A DNA stretch of 64,000 bases from Halolamina litorea (lineage in GTDB: Archaea > Halobacteriota > Halobacteria > Halobacteriales > Haloferacaceae), in contig NZ_JANHGR010000002.1 in assembly GCF_026616205.1 (NCBI RefSeq), forward strand, positions 124,001 through 188,000, in the 5' to 3' direction. Each line of letters starts with the position of its first letter. Within the stretch, counting starts at the first letter, position 1. Below are positions 54,200 through 61,077 of the stretch, piece by piece. The notes beneath the pieces are model-generated. The model ran no database searches, was not told where the DNA came from, and saw nothing but the letters and a program-made list of their open reading frames with translations. The position numbers and the translations under genes were made by a program.

Positions 54200-54394
54200 T
54201 TAGTTGCGGACGACGTTCGTCGCGCGGGGGCCCTTGTCGGCCTGTTCAATGTCGAATTCTACCTCCTCACCCTCCTCCAGGTCGGGGCCACCGACGTCTT
54301 CCATGTGGAAGAACACGTCGTCGTCCGCGTCCTCAGTCGAGATGAAACCGTAGCCGCCTGTGTCGTTGAAGAAATCAACCGTACCGTTTGCCAT
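54200..54394 (-). CDS. cspA: Cold-shock domain protein
   Basis: A 64-residue OB-fold protein: GTVDFFNDTGGYGFIST (RNP1 region), DVFFHMEDV (RNP2) and the acidic end PRATNVVRN. The lysine usual in GTVKWF is Asp here, as in acidic halophilic versions. It binds single-stranded nucleic acid. The start MANGTVDFF is preferred over an ATG three codons upstream. GTTATCCC on the minus strand about 30 nt upstream may be the TATA element. Confidence 0.93.
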   Translation of the reverse strand: MANGTVDFFNDTGGYGFISTEDADDDVFFHMEDVGGPDLEEGEEVEFDIEQADKGPRATNVVRN

Positions 54395-54501
54395 TGCATA
54401 CAAACGTACAGCCTATCACGGGATAACGCTTGCGAGGGTCGTGGTACCACGGGGGTTCGTAGACGAATGTCCGCCCGTACCTCCGCACTCGGGCGATTCG
54501 C

Positions 54502-54942
54502 CTACGCGTCCTCGGCGTGAACCGTCAGGACGGGCACCGGACAGTTCTCGACGACTTCCTCGGCGACGCTCCCCAGTAGCCGGCGGGAGACACCCTCGCG
54601 TGCGTGGGTTCCCATCACGACGAGGTCGGCCGCCACGGCCTCGGCCTCGGCGATGATCTCGTCGCCGGGAGTTCCCTCGTGGAGGTCCGTCAGGAGTTCG
54701 ACGCCGTGGGCCGCGGCGCGCTCCTCGGCGTCGGCGAACGCGCGGGCCGCGGCGTCCTCACCGACCTGCCGGAGCGCGTCCCGGACCTCGTCCTTCGAGA
54801 CGACGAGCGGGTTCGTGGACGTGTCTACGACGTAGCAGACGTGGACGGTGGCGTCGTGGACCGACGCCAGTTCGAGTGCGTGTTCGAGCGCGGCGGTCGC
54901 GTGCTCGCCGCCGTCGGTCGGGACGAGGATTCGGTCGTACAT
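54502..54942 (-). CDS. UspA-family universal stress protein
   Basis: A 146-residue Rossmann-like protein: MYDRILVPTDGGEHATAALEHALEL at the N-terminus and the ATP-binding G-x2-G-x9-G(S/T) motif MGTHAREGVSRRLLGSVAEEV, with VPVLTVH at the end. Its ATG starts right after the stop of the transporter gene with no gap, so it is in the same operon and may sense or modulate transport (inference). Confidence 0.92.
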   Translation of the reverse strand: MYDRILVPTDGGEHATAALEHALELASVHDATVHVCYVVDTSTNPLVVSKDEVRDALRQVGEDAAARAFADAEERAAAHGVELLTDLHEGTPGDEIIAEAEAVAADLVVMGTHAREGVSRRLLGSVAEEVVENCPVPVLTVHAEDA

Positions 54943-56244
54943 TCAGCCCAACACCCCGAAGCCGTACTGCGTGTACGGCCAGAAGTAGTGCAGGCCGACG
55001 CCGACGAGGATCGCGGGGATCGTCGTGTAGATGCTGGCGACGATGGCCGCCTTGAGGTCGATGGCCATCAGCGGGAACAGCGCGTCGCCGTCCTGGCTGA
55101 TCGCGTTCGCCGCTAACGCGGAGAACGGGAACGCCTGCTCGACCGCGTAGAGTTGGGCGAAGACGATGTGGGCCGCACAGCCGGGGATCAGCCCGAACAG
55201 GGCGCCGAGCACCGGCGTCATCACGCCCGCCGACTGGGCGAGCGCCTGAATGTCGAGGGCGAAGATCGCCATCCCGTACTCGTAGACCAGGTAGCCGGCG
55301 ATGACCCAGACGGTGACCATCGAGGTCTCCATCGCGGTGTGCTGGAACGTCTTGTAGAGGCTCGCGAAGCCGTCCCGAACCCGGCCGGCGTCGCCGTCGC
55401 CGATGTAGTGTCGCCCCACGAAGTAGAGGTAGAACGACAGCGTGGTGCCAAGCAGGCCGGCGACGGTGAACAGCCCGTCGTAGGTGAGCGCGACCTCCCA
55501 GATCGGCTCGGCTTCGTCCAAGCCGATCGACGCACCCTGCGAGAGGTACATGATCCCGGCGATCAGCGCACCCGTCAGCATCACCCACCAGAGGACGTGG
55601 ATCCCGTGGCTGACGCGCTCCATCAGTGCCGATTCCGGCAGGTAGCTCGGCAGCCTGCTGCCGCCGTGGTCGTGGCTGTGGTCGTGGCCGTCCGGGCTCT
55701 CGTACTCGGGGACGCTCGGACCGCCTTTCGCGACGCTGGTCGTACTGAAGCCGCCGTCGGTCATCGGCCGGCTGAGCCGGGCGACGGCGCTGTCGACGCG
55801 GCCGACGCCGAGGCCCCAGAGGTCGATCGAGTAGCCGAACGCCACCGAGGCGACGAACGCGAGGCCGTAGGCGTAGACCGCGGCCTCCGGCGCCAGCGCG
55901 AGAATGATGAACGCGGAGTCGCCCGCGGTCGCCCCGAGCGCGGCGACGACGGTGCCGAAGCTGACGGTGCCACGGATGTACAGCGGCATCGCGATGATGG
56001 CGCCGCCACAGCCCGGCGTCAGCCCGAGCAGCCCGCCGACCAGCGGCTGGGCGCGTTCGTGTTCCTCGAGCAACTGCGTGAGCTTCCCGTCGAAGCGGTA
56101 CTGGACCAGACTGAACAGCAGGATGGTCGCGCCGACGAACCCCGAGACCTGTACGAACCCCTCGCGCCAGGAACCGATCAGGATGTTAAGCGCCTCCTGG
56201 ACGACCGGGCCGAACGTCCCCGCCGGGAGCTGGAGCGGTATCAC
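54943..56244 (-). CDS. Ten-TM putative heavy-metal/manganese exporter (ArsP_2-like)
   Basis: About 433 residues with around ten helices in two related halves. Both halves carry a GLxPGC motif: GLLGLTPGCGGAIIAMPLY and ALFGLIPGCAAHIVFAQLY. A His/Asp-rich loop (GHDHSHDHGG) separates the halves. This matches the putative manganese transporter/ArsP_2 group. The GTG at 56244 (MIPLQLPAG) is preferred over a TTG at 56277. It is divergent from the ModE-TOBE regulator and followed by uspA. Exported ion is unknown; the regulator hints at an oxyanion. Confidence 0.82.
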   Translation of the reverse strand: MIPLQLPAGTFGPVVQEALNILIGSWREGFVQVSGFVGATILLFSLVQYRFDGKLTQLLEEHERAQPLVGGLLGLTPGCGGAIIAMPLYIRGTVSFGTVVAALGATAGDSAFIILALAPEAAVYAYGLAFVASVAFGYSIDLWGLGVGRVDSAVARLSRPMTDGGFSTTSVAKGGPSVPEYESPDGHDHSHDHGGSRLPSYLPESALMERVSHGIHVLWWVMLTGALIAGIMYLSQGASIGLDEAEPIWEVALTYDGLFTVAGLLGTTLSFYLYFVGRHYIGDGDAGRVRDGFASLYKTFQHTAMETSMVTVWVIAGYLVYEYGMAIFALDIQALAQSAGVMTPVLGALFGLIPGCAAHIVFAQLYAVEQAFPFSALAANAISQDGDALFPLMAIDLKAAIVASIYTTIPAILVGVGLHYFWPYTQYGFGVLG

Positions 56245-56436
56245 AGCGAACCACCGTCGTTCCGGTTCAGCGCACAACAGCGCGCTGACCGCATGTGTCC
56301 GTTACGCATGGTGTTGTCTATCGTAGCCTGTGGACCCGAACCATATAGTTGTTCTCTTCGCACTCTATTTTTAGACGCATCAAATTCTTTCCCCCTCGTG
56401 GGGAACTGTTTAGGCGGCGCTCGTCCCAGCGAGGGT
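56245..56436. promoter_or_regulatory. Divergent promoter region between transporter and ModE-like gene
   Basis: 192 bp. Minus strand: AACTATATGG around 56342-56351 could serve the transporter operon with a leader of about 75 nt. Plus strand: the AT-rich CTATTTTTAGACGC near 56363-56376 could serve the regulator with a leader near 40 nt. An A+T-rich core between the two is a natural place for regulator binding. Confidence 0.45.
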
Positions 56437-57117
56437 ATGGACGCAGGGTTCGACGCGACGCTTCGGGCCGACGGGGTGGCGTTCAGTCAGCGCGACGCCG
56501 AGTTGCTCCGGACCGTCGACGACGCGGGGTCGCTCAACGCCGCCGCCGAGGAGTTGGGCCGGTCCTACTCCCGGGCCCACGACCGACTCACCGAACTTGA
56601 GGGTGCGTTCGGCTCGCTCGTCGAGCGTCGCCGGGGTGGCAGCGGCGGCGGCGGCAGCACGCTGACCGACCGCGCTCACGAGCTGTTGGCGGCGTTCGAC
56701 CGCCTGCGGACGGGCTACAGCGCCATCGCCGAGACCGGTGAAACGGTGCTCGAGGGCGTCGTCGTCGGCCGCGACGGTGAACTCGGAACCGTCGAAACTG
56801 CCGCCGGCACCGTCCGGGCGCTCGTCCCGGGCGACGCAGAAACCGTCGAGGTGGTGCTCCGCACCGACGCCGTGACGCTCCACGACCCCGCGGACGCGCC
56901 GGCGGGCAGCGAGACCAGCGCACGGAACCGGTTCTCGGGCGAGGTCGTCGATATCGACCGCGGCGAATCGGTCTGTCTGGTCTCGGTCGCGGTCGGCGCC
57001 GAGGAGCCGCTCTCGGCGCTGGTGACCGAGGAGAGCCGGGAACGGCTCGGCCTCGAACCCGGCCGCGAGGTGGTGGCGTCGTTCAAGGCGACGGCGACAC
57101 GCGCGACACCACGGTAA
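56437..57117 (+). CDS. ModE-like regulator with LysR-type HTH and TOBE domain
   Basis: 226 residues. Residues 15-75 form a ModE/LysR-type winged helix (FSQRDAELLRTVDDAGSLNAAAEELGRSYSRAHDRL, broken by the family turn). After a Gly-rich SGGGGS loop, the C-terminus has a TOBE/Mop domain: SARNRFSGEVVDIDRGESVC and ALVTEESRERLGLEPGREVV with the FKATATRA end, which binds molybdate or tungstate in known proteins. It is divergent from the 10-TM transporter gene. Its last codons lie in the first unit of the 36-bp hairpin repeat. Confidence 0.85.
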   Translation: MDAGFDATLRADGVAFSQRDAELLRTVDDAGSLNAAAEELGRSYSRAHDRLTELEGAFGSLVERRRGGSGGGGSTLTDRAHELLAAFDRLRTGYSAIAETGETVLEGVVVGRDGELGTVETAAGTVRALVPGDAETVEVVLRTDAVTLHDPADAPAGSETSARNRFSGEVVDIDRGESVCLVSVAVGAEEPLSALVTEESRERLGLEPGREVVASFKATATRATPR

Positions 57118-57212
57118 CGAGCAACCGTGGTGGTGTAAGCGACACCACGGTAACGACCAACCGTGGTGGTGTAAGCGACACCACGGTGAGGGGCAACCGT
57201 GGTGGTGCAAGC
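57105..57212 (+). repeat. Three tandem 36-bp hairpin-forming units
   Basis: Units at 57105-57140, 57141-57176 and 57177-57212 are almost identical. Each has an inverted repeat: CACCACGGT, 8-nt loop, ACCGTGGTG. The third unit has changes mainly in the loop (GAGGGGCA) so the stem is conserved. The first unit holds the TAA of the ModE-like gene. No spacers, so not a CRISPR array. Confidence 0.93.
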
Positions 57213-57322
57213 GCTTCTCGACGGGCGACACGGCGCTACACGCGACCCGACGGTCTCCGTTTGTCTCCCCTTACTCCGAGTAGTCCCGTCTGAACAATAC
57301 GGCCGGCCGCCGTGGTCCGTTC

Positions 57323-58102
57323 ATGTCCAGCCGAGCGATCCTTACCGTCGGAATCGCCGCGGTCGTCCTCCTCAGCAGCAGCGTCGTCGTCGCCACCATC
57401 GCCGGCCCGGCGGCGGGTGAACCGAACCCACAGACACAGATGAACGCCCAGGAACAGCCCACCGACCCGCTGTCGAGCGGCACCATCGAGGTCACGGCGA
57501 GCGCCGAGCGCACGGCGTCGCCCGACGCCGCCACGATCAGACTGGCCGTGATTGCCCGGGCTGAGTCCGCCGACGCCGCCCGGGAGGGCGTCGCGGAGAA
57601 CGCCTCCCGGATGCGGGCGGCGCTCCGTGAGGCCGGCGTCGATGACGACGCCGTCCGGACCACCTACTACGACCTCGGGGAGGAGTACGAGCGGACCGAG
57701 AACGGCTCCCGGGTCGCCGGCTACCGGGCCGCACAGGGCTTCGCCGTCGAGGTCGTCGCCGACGACCTCGGCAACCGGACCGGGGCGATCCTCGACGCCG
57801 CGGTGGGCAACGGCGCTACCCGCGTCGACGGCGTCCAGTTCACGCTGAGCGAGGAGACCAGACGCGACCTCAGACAGGAGGCGCTCGGGGCCGCGATGGC
57901 CAACGCCGACCGGGACGCGAGCACGCTCGCCGACGCGGCCAACCGTACGATCGCGGGGGTCTACTCCGTCTCGACGATGGATGCCGACGTACGGCCGGTT
58001 CGGGCGGACGTTCAGTTCGAGGCCGCCACGGAGGGGACCAGCTTCGAGCCCGGCCCCGTCACCGTCTCGGCGACCGTTTCGGTGACCTACCGACTCGACT
58101 GA
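57323..58102 (+). CDS. Secreted SIMPL-domain (DUF541) protein
   Basis: 259 residues. A signal helix (ILTVGIAAVVLLSSSVVVATIAG) is followed by a Gln/Pro linker and a SIMPL domain: GTIEVTASAERTASPDAATIRLAV, AREGVAENASRMRAALREAGV, RTTYYDLGEEYE, GYRAAQGFAVEV, VDGVQFTLSEETRRDLRQEAL and VSATVSVTYRLD. SIMPL proteins are envelope proteins of unclear function, some linked to oxidative stress. A possible promoter lies after the hairpin repeats. Confidence 0.9.
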   Translation: MSSRAILTVGIAAVVLLSSSVVVATIAGPAAGEPNPQTQMNAQEQPTDPLSSGTIEVTASAERTASPDAATIRLAVIARAESADAAREGVAENASRMRAALREAGVDDDAVRTTYYDLGEEYERTENGSRVAGYRAAQGFAVEVVADDLGNRTGAILDAAVGNGATRVDGVQFTLSEETRRDLRQEALGAAMANADRDASTLADAANRTIAGVYSVSTMDADVRPVRADVQFEAATEGTSFEPGPVTVSATVSVTYRLD

Positions 58103-58143
58103 TCCCCGACGCGTTTTTCCCCGCCCCTCGCAACGGGTGGAGT

Positions 58144-58965
58144 ATGCAGGTCGTCACGCTCGGGCCAGCCGGGACCTACTCGCACCGTGCCGCGAGTTCG
58201 ATTGCCGCCGACGGCCCGGTGGTGTTCCGGGAGTCGGTGACGGAGATCGTCGCGGCCGTCGCCGACGGGGAGTTCGAGCGGGGCGTCGTCCCCGTCGAGA
58301 ACAGCATCGAGGGCTCGGTCGACGAGAGCCTCGACGCGCTGGCGGACCGCGAGGTCAGCGTCGTGCAGGAGATCGTCTCGCCGATCCGGCACGCGCTGCT
58401 GGCACAGGGCCCGGAGTTCGAGGTCGTCGCCTCCCACCCGCAGGCGCTGGCACAGTGCCGTGAGTACCTGACCGAACACTATCCCGACGTGGCCCAGGAG
58501 GCCGTGGCGTCGACGGCCCGCGGGGTCGAACGCGCCCGCGAGGATCCCTCGGTGGCGGCGATCGGGCACCCGGCCAACGCCAACGACGACGGCGACACGC
58601 TCCAGCGCATCGCCGAGAACATTCAGGACCGGGACTCGAACGCCACGCGCTTCCTCGTCGTCGCCCCCGAGAGCGAGCGCTCGACGGCGGGCGGGAAGAC
58701 CAGTCTCGTCGTCTATCCCGGCGCGAACTACCCCGGCCTCCTGCTCGAACTGCTGGAGGCCTTTGCCACCCGGGACATCAACCTCTCGCGGGTGGAGTCC
58801 CGCCCGAGCGGTCGCCGACTCGGGGACTACTGCTTCCACTTCGACATCGAGGCCGGCCTCTACGAGGCCCGGACCGAGGAGGCCCTGAGCGAGATCGAAG
58901 CCGTCTGTGCCGACGGCTGGGTCCGACGGCTCGGCTCCTACGACACCCGCCACGTCGTCGAGTGA
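58144..58965 (+). CDS. pheA: Prephenate dehydratase
   Basis: A 273-residue enzyme that makes phenylpyruvate for phenylalanine synthesis. LGPAGTYSHRAA, VPVENSIEGSVDESLDAL, the catalytic TRF in SNATRFLVV, and a C-terminal ACT domain (GLLLELLEAFATRDINLSRVESRP split by the ESRP motif, then YCFHFDIE) for feedback by phenylalanine. It is a monofunctional form without chorismate mutase. The ATG at 58144 is immediately upstream of the MQVVTLGPAGTYS start. Confidence 0.94.
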   Translation: MQVVTLGPAGTYSHRAASSIAADGPVVFRESVTEIVAAVADGEFERGVVPVENSIEGSVDESLDALADREVSVVQEIVSPIRHALLAQGPEFEVVASHPQALAQCREYLTEHYPDVAQEAVASTARGVERAREDPSVAAIGHPANANDDGDTLQRIAENIQDRDSNATRFLVVAPESERSTAGGKTSLVVYPGANYPGLLLELLEAFATRDINLSRVESRPSGRRLGDYCFHFDIEAGLYEARTEEALSEIEAVCADGWVRRLGSYDTRHVVE

Positions 58966-59067
58966 TCGGCCCGCCGTCGACGCCCGCTCGTCGGCGATCC
59001 CGGTCCCCTCGGCGGATCTCTCGACGTGGCAACAATCCTTAACAGCTCGGCGACCCTCCGTTCGAAC

Positions 59068-59517
59068 ATGACTGATCGACGAGACCCGTTCAAGGAGATC
59101 GAGGAGCTGTTCGAACAGCTGAACGACGGCTTCGCGGACATGAGCCGGGAGTTCGGTGAGGAGTTCGGCGACGACCTCGCCGCGAACGTCGGCGGCCGAG
59201 CGATCCACGTCGACGTGGCCGACGCCGGCGACGAGATCGTCGTCGTCGCCGACGTGCCCGGCTTCGACGTCGAGGACATCGATGTCTCTGTCACCGACCG
59301 CCAACTCAGTATCGCGGCCGAGCACAGCGAGACGACCGAGGACGAGGAGACGGAGTACTACCGCCGCGAGCGCAGCCAGCGGGCGGTCAGTCGGACCGTC
59401 CCACTCCCCACCGACGTGGAGGAGCGCGAGGCAAACGCGAGCTACGAGAACGGCGTCCTCACGGTCACGCTCCCGAAGGCCGACGAGGACGGCGGCATCG
59501 ATATCGAAGTCAGCTAA
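59068..59517 (+). CDS. Small heat-shock protein (Hsp20)
   Basis: 149 residues with an alpha-crystallin domain (residues about 45-145): VVVADVPGFDVEDIDVSV, YYRRERSQRAVSRTVPLP and the ENGVLTVTLPK strand. The N-terminal EIEELFEQLNDGF segment drives assembly. It lacks a C-terminal I-x-I but ends IDIEV. CCTTAACA 27 nt upstream acts as TATA, so it is leaderless. It is followed by a second Hsp20 gene. Confidence 0.92.
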   Translation: MTDRRDPFKEIEELFEQLNDGFADMSREFGEEFGDDLAANVGGRAIHVDVADAGDEIVVVADVPGFDVEDIDVSVTDRQLSIAAEHSETTEDEETEYYRRERSQRAVSRTVPLPTDVEEREANASYENGVLTVTLPKADEDGGIDIEVS

Positions 59518-59590
59518 CGGCGACGGGATAGCACGGCTCAGTACGTCTTTATGCCCTCAGCGAGCGTCTCTGTCTTCTGGTGAAGAACTA

Positions 59591-60004
59591 ATGCGTACTG
59601 ACACCTTCGACGACATCGACCGCCTCTTCGACCGAATGCAGCGCGTCGCCGGCTTCGAGCAGTCCGGGGGCTGGCACGGGGACGGGTCGATGCGGGTGGA
59701 TCTCTCGGAGCACGACGACGACCTCGTGGTCGTCGCCGACCTCCCCGGGTTCGACCGTGAGGAGATCGACCTCTCCGTCGACGACGACCGCCTGGTCATC
59801 GGCGCCAGCCACGACGAGATGGCCGACGACGAGGGCGAGAGCTACCTCCGGCGGGAGCGCCGGTCCAGCGCCATCCGGCGCACCATCGCCCTCCCCACGA
59901 CCGTCGACGCCGAGGCGGCGCACGCCAGCTACACCAACGGTGTGCTGACGGTCACGCTGCCCAAGAAGATGGCCGACGACGGCCACCGGATCGACATCGA
60001 CTGA
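59591..60004 (+). CDS. Small heat-shock protein (Hsp20), second copy
   Basis: 137 residues, homologous to the gene 73 bp upstream: VVVADLPGFDREEIDLSVDD, YLRRERRSSAIRRTIALP, TNGVLTVTLPKK and a C-terminal IDID. The N-terminal region differs (FDDIDRLFDRMQRVAGF). The ATG at 59591 is the first in the family region; the longer open frame is a shadow of the first copy. The two probably form mixed oligomers or respond to different stress. Confidence 0.92.
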   Translation: MRTDTFDDIDRLFDRMQRVAGFEQSGGWHGDGSMRVDLSEHDDDLVVVADLPGFDREEIDLSVDDDRLVIGASHDEMADDEGESYLRRERRSSAIRRTIALPTTVDAEAAHASYTNGVLTVTLPKKMADDGHRIDID

Positions 60005-60060
60005 CGCGGTCCGCCTCTGACAGCCCCTTGGCCCCGCCCTTCCTCACCCCTCCTCGCTGA

Positions 60061-60246
60061 TCAGTTGTCGGTGAACCGCGCGACGGCGTAGTCGCTGGCG
60101 ATCGAGAAGGCGAAGAAGAGCACCGGCACCGAGAGCGTCACGAACGGGTCGACGCCGTCCGTCGCGGCGCCGTAGACGAGCAACACCACCAACACCGCGA
60201 ACGCGCGAAGCAGACGGGTCTGGAGCGGTTTCCCGACGATATCCAT
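60061..60246 (-). CDS. Small membrane protein
   Basis: 61 residues with two helices: FAVLVVLLVYGAAT and VTLSVPVLFFAFSIASDYAV. Starts MDIVGKPLQTRLLR, ends ARFTDN. This type of two-helix protein is common in haloarchaea, with no assigned role. Confidence 0.65.
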   Translation of the reverse strand: MDIVGKPLQTRLLRAFAVLVVLLVYGAATDGVDPFVTLSVPVLFFAFSIASDYAVARFTDN

Positions 60247-60321
60247 ACCGGTCCCTCGTTCCTCGCGCCGAAGAACCCCGCGGTCGGTATCGTTTTGTCG
60301 CCCATCGCCGAAGGCCGGGCC

Positions 60322-60858
60322 GTGTCAGTTCCACTCACTCGGCGTGTGGTCGCGGCCGCGTTCGGAGCGGTCGCGGTCTGGCGCGCGCTGAGCGGCGTCG
60401 CCGCCATCGTCCGGTGGCTCTGGGTGGGTGAGTTCCTCGGCAACGGCTCGATGTCGCTGCTGTTGATCACGGTGCTCGTCGGCCCCATCGTCGGCGCCGT
60501 CGCGGGCGACGCCGCCCTCCGACGGGGGTTCTGGTCGCGCTCCCGGGCGGCGAACCGCCGACGGACCGCGGCGCTGGTCGGCCTCCTCCTCGGGCCGTTC
60601 GCCGCGACCACGGCGGTTCGGTGGCTCCTCGACGGAACCACGTCGCTGCCGCTCCACGGTCTCGTGACGCTCTCGGTGACGGCGTTCGTGCTGCTCGCGG
60701 CGTTCGGTTCAGGCCGCGACCAGCGAGAAGACGGCGACGGCAGCCCCGACAGCCAGCGCCGGGACGGCGGCGCCGATGGGGAGGTAGCCCGCGAGCGCAC
60801 CCAGCGTGACGGGCACCATCGCCAGCAGACAGACGAGCCCAAGCCCGAACGCCAGTAG
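60322..60858 (+). CDS. Hypothetical membrane protein
   Basis: 178 residues from a GTG at 60322; three to four helices (VVAAAFGAVAVWRALSGVAAIV, LLLITVLVGPIVGAVAGDAAL, AALVGLLLGPFAATTAVRWLL, LVTLSVTAFVLLAAFG). The last ~50 residues are hydrophilic (DQREDGDGSPDS...) and lie over a minus-strand gene, so the true end could be a frameshift or this may be a natural antisense overlap. The TTG at 60295 is less likely as start. Confidence 0.6.
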   Translation: MSVPLTRRVVAAAFGAVAVWRALSGVAAIVRWLWVGEFLGNGSMSLLLITVLVGPIVGAVAGDAALRRGFWSRSRAANRRRTAALVGLLLGPFAATTAVRWLLDGTTSLPLHGLVTLSVTAFVLLAAFGSGRDQREDGDGSPDSQRRDGGADGEVARERTQRDGHHRQQTDEPKPERQ

Positions 60859-60915
60859 GGGGGCACCGTCACGGACGGTTTCTGACACCTCGGGGGAGCC
60901 GCTTGCGCTGGCCAT
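60709..60915 (-). CDS. Small two-helix membrane protein
   Basis: 68 residues: MASASGSPEVSETVRDG then helices PLLAFGLGLVCLLAMVPVTL and PIGAAVPALAVGAAVAVFSLVA. ATG at 60915. It overlaps the 3' end of the plus-strand gene by 150 bp. The protein has clear membrane character, so it is probably real. Confidence 0.65.
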   Translation of the reverse strand: MASASGSPEVSETVRDGAPLLAFGLGLVCLLAMVPVTLGALAGYLPIGAAVPALAVGAAVAVFSLVAA

Positions 60916-61046
60916 ACTTGTGAGAGTAGCGGACGGTTCGGTGCAAAAGGGCTTCGGTCGGGTGGTCCCCGTGCCAATGCGGGCCACGGAGTCCGAACGG
61001 CCGCTGATCGCCGTCGTTGCCGGCCGCGCCAGTCAGAACTGATGGG

Positions 61047-61055
61047 TATTTTTAC
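61047..61055 (+). promoter_or_regulatory. TATA box of leuS
   Basis: TATTTTTAC is centred 27 nt upstream of the ATG at 61078, the leaderless spacing seen at many genes in this window. Confidence 0.65.
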
Positions 61056-61077
61056 GGCGGGACCGGCACTCACGGGT

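Noticed and set aside
57105-57212. CRISPR array
   Set aside because: 36-bp units are directly abutting with no spacers, and no cas genes are nearby.
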